From Ryuthela nishihirai (taxonomy: Eukaryota > Arthropoda > Arachnida > Araneae > Heptathelidae): a stretch of 64,000 nucleotides of DNA. The DNA is taken from NCBI GenBank assembly GCA_038380435.1, contig JAWZYU010000019.1:33071801-33135800 (forward strand). The letters are read 5' to 3'. Every line of letters starts with the position of its first letter. Position 1 is the stretch's first letter. Shown here one piece after another: positions 1 through 9,996 of this stretch. The notes beneath the pieces are model-generated. The model made no database searches and was not told the DNA's origin. It saw only the letters and a list, made by a program, of their open reading frames with translations. The translations under genes and the position numbers were made by a program.

Positions 1-26
1 CAACGAATAATATTCGAAATACTAGC

Positions 27-55
27 ACAAGATGTTTCAAAAAGGACGCAACCCT
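27..55. repeat. Left terminal inverted repeat of mariner-like element
   Basis: Matches the reverse complement of 1258-1287 over more than 20 bases. The outermost 6-7 bases have drifted, so the left TA is not certain. Confidence 0.8.
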
Positions 56-1257
56 CTATTGTATTTTCCTATTTAAACTTGACAAAAGACACAAATTTCA
101 AAAGATGCATATTAGACATATATTTACCTTTACAACAAATGTTGAAAGTGATTTCCTGCAACCTGGATGCAGGTTCGCACCCGTTTCATAACATTTGCAG
201 CCACCTTTCGTAATGTTTGTTTTCTTATGTTTAAAATCTTAGCCTTCAAGTCTTCAAGTGTATGAGGATTGTTTTGAAACACTACACATTTGAGATATCA
301 CCAAAGGAAAAAATCTGGAGGAGTAAGATCTGGGGATCTTGGGGCCACAAAATTTTTGAAATCAAATGATCACCAAAAACTTCCTGCAACATGACCATTG
401 TGTCATTTGCAGTATGAGTGGTCGTGCCATCTTGTTGAAACCAACACTCTCGTCCAGTCACATCCAATAATGCAATAAATTGTTGGATGAAGTCACGATA
501 AACTTCCCCAGTTACAGTTGAGTCAAAAAATAAAAGCGCTATCACACGTTCGTGAAAAGTGTGAGGATTTTCATTGCTCCATATTCTACTGTTTTGACTG
601 TTCACATACCCATCCAAGTGAACCAAGCTTCGTCACTAAAATAAACACGGTCGAACACCTCATTTTAATTTTCATCAAAAAAAAAAAAACAACGAAATCA
701 ACGACAGTACCATAAACGTATTTCATGGCCTGGTTCTTTCAGTTCATGAACGATACCAATGCTATAGGCATGAAATTTTAACTTCTTTGCAGCCCTGCAA
801 GCAGTAGCTGGTGACAGTCCAACCTGTGAAGATAACTTTCTAAGAGATTTTCTGAGTGAGCGAGTTAAACGCTGATACACATCATCAACAGCTTCGGCAG
901 TTAACAGTGATGGCCGGCCTGGGCTCTTTCGATCCTGTACAGACCCAGTGTCACGAAATTTATCAATCAAACGAGATATTGTCGACTTGTTCGGAACTGC
1001 AGACTGAGGAAACTTCAACTCAAACTCCTCTCTCACAAAAGAGATTTGTACACCCAATAAGTCTCAACAATAAATACACGTTCGTTTTTGGAAAACGACA
1101 TAGCTGACACAACACAAAGGAATGAATGCTTGAGTGAGACTAGCACGTGACAAGGTCATTTCAACTGCTAAAGGCTGTTAACCTTGAGTACAGCAATGCC
1201 AACTGACTAATATTATAGCATAAAATGTACATGCACGTAAGTTTACTCTTTTATATT

Positions 1258-1287
1258 TAGGGTTGCGTCCTTTTTGAAACACCCTGT
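1258..1287. repeat. Right terminal inverted repeat of mariner-like element
   Basis: Reads GGGTTGCGTCCTTTTTGAAA then CACCCTGT before TA at 1288-1289; inverted partner at 27-55. Confidence 0.8.
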
Positions 1288-1290
1288 ATA

Positions 1291-1880
1291 AAGAACTAAA
1301 ATGTATGAGTGTGTGCTTTATCTTTTTCATATGTAAATCTTCGCTGTTCAATCTAACTCCATATACCCTATGTGACATATTAAATGTCAGGGCTTAAATA
1401 GTAGCCTGAGCTCAGATTGTAGCCGGATACAGCCAAGAATTGTAGCCGGGAGGAAATGCATATGTTCCAAGAGCTTAATTCCATATAATCCTTATTTAGT
1501 TTTGGGCATTTCAAAGACTTTCTTGACCATTATGTATTGTTCACTGTATTGTAATTTTTTTTCTGCTAAACTGTGTAAAGAGTATGGATTAAAAATGATT
1601 AAAACGCTTAAGCATTGTATAAAATGATAAGAAGAGAGTTGTATTACTTTGAGGCTTATAACTCGGACATATTTTCACACAGATTTTTTTATTCTCAGAA
1701 GAGAGGTTAGAAAACCCTTTTATTACACCGGGCTTACTGCCAAAATATTTTTTTTTACAAGGTATTTAAGTTTTGAAAAATCTGAAAGCTTAATTGCATT
1801 TTATCTCATGGTTATATCTTTCAATATTGAAGATCAAGATTGTAAGAAAGATAAGTTTTTTTTCATCGCCCACTTATTTT
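1291..1880. other. AT-rich stretch, nothing recognised
   Basis: Low-complexity AT-rich DNA. The 94-codon open frame at 1649-1933 is rich in Phe/Ile and has no recognisable motif; it runs into repeat R. I see no splice or promoter signal strong enough to report. Confidence 0.5.
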
Positions 1881-2165
1881 CCGAAAAAAAAATATCATCA
1901 CATTATATAATAGGCGTAATTCCGGGCGGGTGAACACGTGTGACGTCATCGGTAGCAGTAATTGTAAATTTCCCAGTGGTTCCGTGGATACCTGAGCTAT
2001 CAATCTTAAATTTGGTGGGGTGGTCCCACTTGGTTCTAATTCGGGTAACAGATCTGGTTCCTAGATGCAATGGGTCGGGAGTGATCCCTCCAAAAGCATC
2101 CGAAATTTATGGAGGGCTGCCGTCGCCTACCTGGTGGATGGAGAGTACGCTCTGAGTAGTAACTG
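1881..2165 (+). repeat. Interspersed repeat R, copy 1
   Basis: About 285 bp, matching the reverse complement of 6145-6490 at roughly 70 percent by eye. Shared landmarks in order are TTATATAAT, CACGTGTGACGTCA, AAATTTGGTGG, TCCCACTT, GTTAACAGATC, GGTTCCT and GCTGCCGTCGCCTA. No coding capacity. Probably a non-autonomous mobile element; ends not defined from two diverged copies. Confidence 0.65.
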
Positions 2166-2340
2166 TGGAAAGGGAAAGCTATGAATGAAGTTATCGATGG
2201 ACATACGTTTGGCGCCAAAGTTTTGGCGGGGTTTAATTGTGTTGGAATAGTACGGTGGAAAGCTGTGAATGAACTCATCGATAGGAAGAGTTATCAATGT
2301 GTTTCGTGTCAAACTTTTGGCGTGGGTTTAACTAGTATAT
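2166..2340 (+). repeat. Two diverged tandem units of ~90 bp
   Basis: The segments from 2166 and 2260 both run GGAAAGC, TGAATGAA, ATCGAT, then a TTTTGGCG block and GGTTTAA. This is an old two-copy tandem duplication directly downstream of repeat R. Confidence 0.5.
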
Positions 2341-2600
2341 ATTTCGCAAACTATTCCCGAAGCTTATGCAGATATAAATAACACTTGATTTATTTTACTT
2401 TTTGTCCATTTACAACATTTAGAACGAGGAAGAATGCTGCAAGCTACTACTAACTTTTCCAGGTCTTCTTTATGGAAAAAGACCTCATATTCCCGTAACA
2501 CCGAATTCAGGATTAACTGACCACGGTCTCTGCTAGAGTACACGGAACACATAAAATATGCCTGTTGTAATAGTAGTAAACCTAACCACGATACCCGTTA
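2341..2600. other. Single-copy stretch with a short minus-strand ORF of unknown meaning
   Basis: A 62-codon frame (2552-2364, minus) has mixed composition with basic and Cys residues near its end but no domain I recognise. It may be a transposon remnant. Not called as a gene. Confidence 0.3.
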
Positions 2601-2906
2601 TGGGTTGTTCTGAGCGGAAAATGTTTGCGCAGAATGGGTTAAGTGGCCATATCACAAGGACCCCAAGGGTTCAGAACAGATTGAGAGAAGGGGACACATT
2701 GGACAGTTGTTACAAGACAGATCGCAGTCTCCTGTTAACGCCATTCAGCGTGTTCTTCAACGTGCACAGGGTATGGCTCACTCTCACATTAAACGTCCCT
2801 TACGATAGATGGTGGCCTTTCCAAGCCCTCATTGTCGACTTTTCTCGGAGGGCAGGATGAGGGTTTAGGAGAGAAATCTCAGCGCTGGCACAGGTGCACT
2901 GGATTC
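2601..2906 (-). repeat. SINE-A, old degenerate copy
   Basis: Core blocks CAGCGTGTTCTTCAACGTGC and GGTGGCCTTTCCAAGCCC are readable, but the tRNA-like head has decayed after 2900. Confidence 0.75.
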
Positions 2907-3957
2907 TGGAAACTTAAAATTATGAGCCTATCTTCTCATGTAAGGACATACTCCATTAACACTGTAGTCAAGTTTACTGACTGCTTGATGCGTAACCTAC
3001 TGTGCTGTCTCGTGATCGATTTAAGTTGTTACCATTCATCCTCTACTAACACCAAATAATTTATGATGAATTGAGCTGACTCTTGAATGGTAAAAGTGGT
3101 AATAATATGCGTAGTAATACACGAAACAATGACAACAAACTCGAGAGAAGTTTTATGATAGACTGACATACTCCAAAGGAATCCTGCTGTAACACGGGAA
3201 AACTCAAAGAGTGAGTACACCAAAAAAAAAAAATGGGATTCGTGGCTAAAAAGTTGCAAACATAAAGGTGACCTCCACAGAGATTGATTAAGTGTGATCC
3301 GACTAAGTCTGAAAGATGAGAATTCCAAAAATCTATAAAAGTGAAAAATAAGCCATAATGTTTTCATTTAGTAATTGAGGATAAGGAGTTCTCGATATAG
3401 AGAAATCAAAGGTGATCGATTGCAAATGAGAGTTTCAAATGGGGATCGCGGAAGGGAAATAATGGAGAACTAAAAGTGATCTTTTCTCAAGTAATGAATA
3501 GTGAAATGCAAAGAGCACCTATCTGAATAATAACTGGATGTTAGAAGTTGATTATTATGGACTCGTTTCACAGCTTCAGAGAGGACTTATCAGAAACGGC
3601 CATTTTTCCAGTGCAGTGCCTCTTCACGAAGAGAAAGTAGCCATTTTGATAAAGTAACAGGGAAGTAAACAATTTTTGCTTTGATCAACTCTCATTTATT
3701 CTTTGTAGGATCGGCAAAGGCATTCACTTCTTGGAAATGCGATCCTTTCCAATATATGCTGCTCCCTCCTTAAAGAATATTCCACATGAAAGATGTTTCC
3801 TTCTCTCTGGAAATGTGTTTATATGAAATAAATCTCTCTTCTTTAAAAACCCCGTTCTTCAAGAAGTATCTGACATGAAAAGTATTCCTTTCTCCCTCTG
3901 ATCACGGGATCCTCTGGATTTCCTATAGATATGGAACTCATGAAATAATAAGCTAAA
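2907..3957. other. AT-rich unique stretch
   Basis: No repeat or gene recognised. A 112-codon minus-strand frame at 3029-3367 crosses A-runs and has no motif; treated as chance. Confidence 0.4.
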
Positions 3958-4117
3958 AGAAAAATTGATTTTGTTGTGAGTGGTATTCGAACCCACATGC
4001 CAGGTATGCTAACCACTACACCATCAATGACTATTCTTTTTTTTTTCTTCAGCTATTTTTTTACCAGGAGACGTGGTTCGGATCCCACTCACATCAAAAC
4101 CAATTTTTTCCCAGTTA
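3958..4117. repeat. Fold-back pair of tRNA-like heads
   Basis: The left arm 3958-4003 is a tRNA-like D/T-arm sequence on the minus strand (box-B type GGTTCGAA equivalent, GTGGTTAGCAT D-loop). The right arm 4070-4117 is the same T-arm side in plus orientation (GTGGTTCGGATCCCACTCAC). Arms match at about 80 percent around a ~66 bp spacer. Best read as two truncated SINE ends fused in inverted orientation rather than a tRNA gene. Confidence 0.6.
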
Positions 4118-4598
4118 ATTATTTCAATGTCTTCTTCAATCTTCTTCAAGAACTATCTTACGTAAAAGGCGTTCCATTCTTTCTGGAAATGCGTTTGTCT
4201 TAAATCAATGTTATTATCTTCTTCAATAAATATCTCACGTGAAAGTTGTTTCTTTCTCCCTGGAAAAAAAATGTTAAGTAGTGGCCTCGTGAGCAGGAGA
4301 GCTGTGATGCAACAACGTACCCAGAGTTCCGAAAATAGGGTGGTGTACCTTATGTACCGAAAATATGAAATGTCAATTTGTCTACCTGCTTCCAAATCCA
4401 AAACAGGTATCGTTATATAATTTATTTTCTCCCCATAGTATACGTCCTACACTAAAAATACGAAATTTGATTCCATAAAGAGTATCATTTTAACCATTCC
4501 TGTACGGTGCTATGTATTAGCAATTGCGAAACCCTACTAAGGTGTTATTCTCAGAGTCCGCCCCTCCCCGAAACTAAATTCTGTGTATATAACTACCG
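4118..4598. other. AT-rich unique stretch
   Basis: Contains only short chance open frames on both strands. No repeat family member recognised before the SINE-A fragment at 4599. Confidence 0.4.
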
Positions 4599-5170
4599 TG
4601 ATGCACGTTAAAGAACACGCTGAATGACCTTGTCGGGAGACTACCATCTGTCTCCTAACAGCTGGGGGCGGGGCTGGCTCAGTCGGTAGCTCGCCAGGCT
4701 CGTAATCTGTAGTTCTCAGGTTCGAGTCCCAGCTGGGTCAGCGTTGAGATTTATCTCCGCAAAATTCCCAGCCCTGCCCACGGTCAGTAGGGGACACCGA
4801 TGGGCTTGGAAAGGTCGCCGTCCGTCGGATGGGACGTTAACCCGTGGTTCAGTGTGCGGGAGAGCCATACCCTGTGCACGTTAAAGAACACGCTGGATAG
4901 CCTTGACGGGAGGTTACCACCTGTCTCCCAACTACTGTTCCAGTGGATCCCTCCTTCAACTCTCTCTGAGCCTTCGGGGGTCCATGTGACATGGCCATTT
5001 AGCCCATGGTGTGCAAAAAAGTGCCGCTCAGAGGTAAAACAACCCAAACAACCCAAATCCTAACAGCTGTCTAGTAGTTCTCTTTCCCTCAACCATATTC
5101 TCCGAGCCTTGTGAACTGGTCATTTAGCCCCTTGTGTGCAAAAAAGGCCGCTCAGAGGTAAAACAACCCA
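4599..5170 (+). repeat. Older SINE-A copy split by a younger SINE-A
   Basis: Left part 4599-4663 runs from the TGCACGTTAAAGAACACGCT core to TCCTAACAGCT. Right part 5069-5170 continues GTCTAGTAG and on to the family 3' end GGTAAAACAACCCA. The two parts join in phase once the insert and one duplicated TCCTAACAGCT are ignored. The 5' part of this older copy is missing. Confidence 0.9.
4664..5057 (+). mobile_element. SINE-A, full length, nested in an older SINE-A
   Basis: Reference copy for the family. The tRNA-like head begins GGGGGCGGGGCTGGCTCAGT, with box A (TGGCTCAGTCGG), an anticodon-loop region CTCGTAA and box B (GGTTCGAGTCC). It resembles elongator tRNA-Met with CGT in place of CAT. The body follows, with a central CGTCCGTCGGATGGGACGTT block and the TGCACGTTAAAGAACACGCT core. 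The 3' end is GGTAAAACAACCCA repeated. Flanked by a perfect 11 bp target-site duplication TCCTAACAGCT (4653-4663, 5058-5068). tRNA-headed SINEs are copied by pol III transcription and reverse transcription by a partner LINE. Confidence 0.95.
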
Positions 5171-6144
5171 ATTATAAATTAAAAGCATATTTCCCTAACT
5201 ATCCCCTGTTAAGCTACAGATGTCAATGTTGGCGATGGATCTGTTTTTATCCTCCCAAGTCTCTGATCTTGGCCCTTGATCACATTCAGCTGCGGTTACG
5301 TGAGGATTTACAACAGCCAAAACATAACAGCTCAACTGCTAAAGGATAGATGAAAACGTAAGCGTGTGATCATCCACCCAAATAAGTCACGACGCATACA
5401 AAATCATCGTTAATGACGCTTCAGAGGGACTGACAGCAAGTGATCGATCGGCTGGCGATTCCCTTGCGGCTTGGCCTAGTTCGCTCGTTGTTACAGCATA
5501 GCGTCAATCGCATAGATAATTGCGCTGTAGGGAAATCTTAGAAGGCTGGTAGCAACAATATCAACACCGAAGAAATGTAAATGGTTATTGTCACGATTCT
5601 TCAGGGAATCAATCCTCACGATAAGTTAAATGCATTCATTTGCTTTGCTAGGCTCTGCGTTAGTTTCACGTGGAATGCTTAATATTAACATAGAGAAGCA
5701 CGTAAGATTTATTAAGAGAACAAAGATAAAATGTTTTATCGATTATCATGAGAGACAACACGCAATGAAACAAACTATTACTTTCATTGTTTGAAAACAA
5801 TAACTTAGTTTACATTGTTTTTATTGATCTTGAGAAATACATGTGAAGGAACATTTTCAGGTGGGAGAGGTAGGTAAAAAGTTACCAAACATCGAATAGA
5901 ATTATTATTAATATCATCATCATTTTCTATACCATTGCAAACTTAGGATATTAAAACTAATCAAACTTGATTCAGAAAAGCATAAGGATGGGGAAAGGGA
6001 GGGGGGAACTGACTCGATTGATCCGGATTATCTCCGGGATCTGGTTCTGATGCTAATAATAAATATTACTCAGATAAATTGATTTAAATTTATTCATTTA
6101 TATATGTAATAAATATTCCCCACCCCTGCTGACGCCCATGGTTA
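5171..6144. other. Unique AT-rich stretch
   Basis: No recognisable gene or repeat. The base composition rises in GC at 5400-5540 but no frame there is convincing. Confidence 0.4.
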
Positions 6145-6490
6145 TGTGGTGAATGTAAAGTACTATTCCAGTGACAAATGTCGTCGATAACATACTACTC
6201 CAGTCACAAGCTAGGCGACGGCAGCGCCCCCAGAAAATTCAGATGCTTTCCGAGGGACCACTCTCGATCCACTGAGGAACCTGATCTGTTAACCCAACAA
6301 GGCTTGAACTAAGTGGGACCCCCCCCCCCCCCACTACCACCACCACCACCAAATTTGGGACCGATCTCTCAATTATATCCGAGGAGTCTCAGGAAACCTA
6401 GAATTTCTCCTACCAGTGACGTCACACGTGTAAATCCGCGCATTCGTTCGTTCACTCGGTGTTACGGTTATTATATAATTTGGTGATTAT
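6145..6490 (-). repeat. Interspersed repeat R, copy 2
   Basis: Inverted relative to the copy at 1881-2165. It carries a C-run of about 15 plus (ACC)n at 6318-6350, exactly where copy 1 has the short AAATTTGGTGGGGTGGTCCC. The homopolymer and triplet runs therefore expanded after dispersal. Confidence 0.65.
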
Positions 6491-7364
6491 TATATTGAAC
6501 AAACTATTAATAATTATATTAAAAAATAAAAAGTTACTAAACTGTAAATTTAATCTGAAAAACTTTTTAAATAGCACAAACTAAAAATAGTTTTGAATTC
6601 AACAACAACAACAAAAAAACACTACTTTAGGGCAGGCTCGTGATAAAATTACTTTTATATCGGTGAACCACAGATTAAATAGCTCCGTACAGATAAGACA
6701 TCCATGTAAAAAGTCGATCCATTCTCCGATTTAAACGTCTCTATCGTCATGGGTACGTACTACTTATTTCATTTTCGCTTCGTGAGATCAATATTCAATA
6801 ATACATATACTAAAGTGGTTCATAGTGTGACAGACTGAAGTGCGGCGCCATTTAGCCAGCTCATACCTTCTTCAACGGAGTTATACCAATGGCAGTGATA
6901 AAATAGTAGGGATAAACCAGTTAAAACTGAAGTTCGAAAGCTAGTAGAATGATTCACGAGAAAAAGAAAACAAAAACTCAGTTCAAGAGATTCTTAGGTC
7001 TTTTGATGCTTTGTGAACATGCATGATCATAACTAACCGCACTCGAAATAAGCCTATTGGGATGAGATGCAACATTCTCAAAGAATTACTTGGCAAGCTT
7101 GATAAATACATTCATGGATCGCCGTGATATTTAAATCTCAATGAGTTATAGAGTTACGAACAAACCATGGGGTTGCTACAGTTGATCGCAAAACTTTGAA
7201 ATGACTGCAATTTTCTGATAGCTGTAATACCTCATGCAGGGGCTTCAAAAAGAAGAATAGACTTTTCGACTATTTTGTAAAATAAGGCTTTGTTATTAAT
7301 TGAAAGATATGAATTTTGCGAAAGCAGACGAAATAGTTTGAATTAAAGATTTTTTGCTTTACTG
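6491..7364. other. Unique AT-rich stretch
   Basis: No recognisable coding, RNA or repeat feature beyond poly-A and simple AT runs. Confidence 0.4.
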
Positions 7365-7500
7365 AAGGCGCTAGTGCACTTGGCTACTGATCTAAGGAAC
7401 CTGGATGCGAGCTTCATGTGGTTTTTTCTGCAAAGGTCCGTCATCTTCAGAGACCTTCTACTGTGGCGTATAAACCGACAGGCTATTTTGTAAAATAAGA
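7365..7500 (+). repeat. SINE-B, degenerate
   Basis: Reads CTTGGCTACTGATCTAAGG from the head, then GACCTTCTACTGTGGC from the body. Box B has decayed (ACCTGGATGCGAGC). The expected 3' half is replaced by the palindrome that follows. Confidence 0.7.
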
Positions 7501-7509
7501 GCAGCTGCT

Positions 7510-7634
7510 TTCACATCACTAAATATAAAAATAAATACCCCCTCAAGCAGCTGCTTGCCACAGAGGTTCTGTCAGACCTCTGTGGCAAGCAGCTGCTTGA
7601 GGGGGTATTTATTTTTTATATTTAGTGATGTGAA
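7510..7634. repeat. Near-perfect palindrome of two SINE-B 3' ends
   Basis: The 58-base left arm 7510-7567 and the right arm 7576-7634 are complementary except for one extra T. The loop is 8 bases. Each arm is a SINE-B 3' end (AAGCAGCTGCTTGAGGGGGT) followed by the same non-SINE flank (TTTAGTGATGTGAAA). The duplicated unit therefore included flanking DNA, and the event is recent. Confidence 0.95.
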
Positions 7635-7639
7635 AATCT

Positions 7640-8025
7640 CTTATGAATCGTGACACCAAAATATTTTGCTGTGTCTCTCCACACAATTGTTTATCGACGA
7701 TTTGGCAACATGGAATGTGATGGAATCCCTAGTGGGTGCAGAATCGCTACACTTTTCTCAACATTAACTTTGGTGGGCTATTTCACACATCATTTTTCAA
7801 AGCGCAACAGCATCTTTTGCATTCTTCTGACTCTAATCATTGGCGAAATCGAAGATGCCAGGGAAAGTTGTATCGTCTGCCTAGAGAGCGATTTTCACCT
7901 TGTCAATCTTGGGGACATTCGAAATAAAAATATTAAATAGAATCGGACCGAGGAGCAAGCCCTGAGGCACTCCAGCTGAAATTCTTTTGGCAGTCGAGAT
8001 GTCATTTCCGACTCTGATTTGATAC
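7640..8025 (-). pseudogene. LINE reverse-transcriptase fragment, Jockey-like
   Basis: Read on the minus strand, the frame passing 7980-7880 gives ISAGVPQGLLLGPILFNIF, the conserved RT block before the active site, followed by VPKIDKVKIAL, a stop, then ADDTTFPG at the catalytic loop. Further stops and frameshifts follow toward 7640. This is a short dead remnant of a non-LTR retrotransposon pol. The GVPQG/LFADD arrangement is usual in Jockey-clade elements, but clade is inferred from one motif block only. Confidence 0.8.
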
Positions 8026-8925
8026 GTTTAAAAAAAATGTCAGATAGTTTAATTGTATGTAAAAATTAAAGTAATGGATATCAAAATTCAACAGGTTCTT
8101 TTTATTTTTAAAAAAGTTAACTTTAAAAATTGTATAATATTTCAATAAATAGCGATAGGCATATTATTTAATTTTAAAGGCAATTTCAAAGGCAATTTGA
8201 AACACAATTTTATATAAATTAAATCACTTAAACGTTACATCTATTTAATTTCTCATCACGCCGCTAGTGTCGCTGATATCGGTTAATGTTCGCTCGAACC
8301 CCATTGTAATAAGCAAAGTGTTCTATCTGGTTAACGTAATTTCTTGTTCGTCCAAACCAAACACTTAGTGAAGAGCCACCAGGGAAAAAATATATATTCT
8401 TATAGAGTCGCAGAAAAAAAATATCTGCTTAAAAACGAACACATTCAATTCTAATGAATAATAAAGTGAAAAGAAAAAAAAACTTTTTTTTAAGGAATCA
8501 AGAAAATAGTTTGATTAAAAAATAAAAATGTATATTTTAATGAGTAATGTGAATTAGCAAAATCGGTTAGTTATGAACTTAAAAATATTTGGTCAAAACA
8601 TTTGGAAGAAATAAGCCAAATTCAGTATATTGATTATTTGTGTTATCAACCGCAAGTTCTCTTGCAATAAGTCGCAGGATTGGGCATCGGATATGGTTTA
8701 CAGCAAATTATAAAAGTTATACATAATTAACAATCCTAAGCTAGAAATCGGTATGAAAAAGAGAATATCTGAAAATTTCCACTTCCGCAACGTAGCGTGC
8801 ATGAACTCCATTTCAATTCGTATATAATGCAGTCAATACATCACTCGCAAATCGTCATCATAATTTTAACTGATTCACTTGAATTCACCCTAAGCTACCG
8901 AGAAATTTAGTCTGTTACATTCACA
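8026..8925. other. AT-rich unique stretch
   Basis: Nothing recognised. A-runs around 8460-8490; otherwise featureless to my reading. Confidence 0.4.
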
Positions 8926-8940
8926 ATAGATGGCGCCAAG
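8926..8940 (+). promoter_or_regulatory. CTCF-like motif
   Basis: CAATAGATGGCGCC fits the insulator-protein core AG(A/G)(G/T)GGCGC. It lies at the edge of a GC-richer 250 bp stretch. A single motif match; could be chance. Confidence 0.3.
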
Positions 8941-8947
8941 TAATATT

Positions 8948-9028
8948 CGTCCTTACATTTGCAGAAAGTGTTTCCGAGTTTCCTCTCGGAGCAAAGCCAC
9001 ACTCGGTCACCAGATGCCCGTTAGATGA
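8948..9028 (+). pseudogene. Possible half C2H2 zinc finger
   Basis: The frame reads RPYICRKCFRVSSRSK then ATLGHQMPVR and a stop. Spacing C-x2-C-x12-H is exactly that of a C2H2 finger, but the second His is absent and the frame stops. TTTGCAG just before the second Cys could also be a splice acceptor. It could be a decayed exon, a transposon remnant or coincidence. Confidence 0.35.
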
Positions 9029-9517
9029 TGGCGACTCCATTATTCATGTTCTCCGACAGACAGACGGTTGAGAGCAGCAAGAGTGCGCGTGCTGCCATCC
9101 CGGCGGCACGTGGAACTCCGCATCCGTCTACTTAACGAAATGAAGTGACTCCGAGGACATTATTGTGAGAACATCGACCACAATCTCCCATTACTCCAAA
9201 ACGACCGTAAATGGAACTTAATATACGTAATAACAATTTATTATTGTGTTGTGATGGCATGCGCAGTCCATTCCCAATGCGTGATGATACGTTGGGGGAG
9301 TCCACAAATACTTCGATTCTCTTCTTGATTATTTCAATCCCAGCGGGTTGTCAGGTTCTCGTTTATATCAAGTTTTCATTTCGAACTGTGGTCATTTTCT
9401 TTTTCTTCTTTTATTACCATTATTATTCTTGTTGTGATGGGGGAATAGACTTCGGAAGAAAGTATGACAAAGAATCGTCGAAGTTCTCCATACAAAAGTT
9501 TAATTTTTAGGAAGAGT
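9029..9517. other. Unique stretch, GC-richer at its left side
   Basis: 9030-9200 is less AT-rich than its surroundings. The 99-codon frame at 9211-9510 ends in poly-pyrimidine and lacks motifs. Not called. Confidence 0.35.
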
Positions 9518-9562
9518 TGGTTGGATTGGGTTTTTTTTAACCTCTGAGTGGCAAATTTTTTT
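9518..9562 (-). repeat. SINE-A 3'-end fragment
   Basis: TTGGATTGGGTTTTTTTTAA then CCTCTGAGTGGC matches only the family 3' end. Confidence 0.55.
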
Positions 9563-9720
9563 AAGACATTGTTTCCAATGAGATGAAAATTTTTTTAATT
9601 CGCAATGATATTTTGACAGCAGGAGTCAAATCTCGTTTAAAAGCCTAAGTGAAAAATACGTCATACAACGAATATCATACATTATCCAGAAATTAAACAG
9701 CAGGAGTAAATGGCTCTGTA

Positions 9721-9987
9721 CAGGGCCGGATTTAGGGGGAGGCCAAATGGGGGTCATACCTCCTCCCTCCTTTGAGAATGCTAGCAATAGAGACAAAAAA
9801 TTGTTGAATGTATGCATGTTTCATGCATCATCCAAAAAAATATTTAAAGATCTCCAAAACGGAGTCTAATTCGAATCTCTAAAATGAAAATCTAATCTCC
9901 CCCTCCCAACCCGTTTTTTTGCTGGATTGAGTTTCTTACTCCCCATTCCGACCCCTCTTTATTTTTTTTTCTCTAGATCCGAGCATG
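9721..9987. mobile_element. hAT-type MITE with 8 bp target duplication
   Basis: A 267 bp non-coding element bounded by inverted ends CAGGGCCGGATTTAG (9721-9735) and CTAGATCCGAGCATG (9973-9987), 11 of 15 matched. It is flanked by a perfect 8 bp direct repeat GCTCTGTA (9713-9720, 9988-9995). An 8 bp duplication with short inverted ends is the hAT hallmark. It sits directly against a partial SINE-A. Confidence 0.75.
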
Positions 9988-9996
9988 GCTCTGTAC

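Larger units (their letters stand above)
24..1290 (-). pseudogene. Mariner-like (IS630-Tc1-mariner) transposon with dead transposase
   Basis: A cut-and-paste DNA transposon, transcribed leftward. Inverted ends at 27-55 and 1258-1287 share GTTTCAAAAAGGACGCAACC, and the right end is flanked by TA. The transposase is in two pieces. Frame 1057-698 has the N-terminal helix-turn-helix region and a GRPS linker. Frame 626-282 has the catalytic part, with an HLDGYVNSQN block and WFQQDG carrying the second catalytic Asp. It is broken in three ways: an in-frame stop near 698, a poly-T run at 678-690, and a one-base loss near 622 that puts the SDEAWF block (first Asp) in another frame. The position expected for the third Asp, 37 residues after the second, reads Gln. 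Families with this HTH/FQQDG architecture are common in arthropods. Inactive copy; exact clade not settled. Confidence 0.85.

Noticed and set aside
4664..4745. tRNA gene (and equivalents at every SINE-A and SINE-B head)
   Set aside because: Acceptor stems do not close, no discriminator/CCA context, and each is continuous with the SINE body; they are SINE heads.
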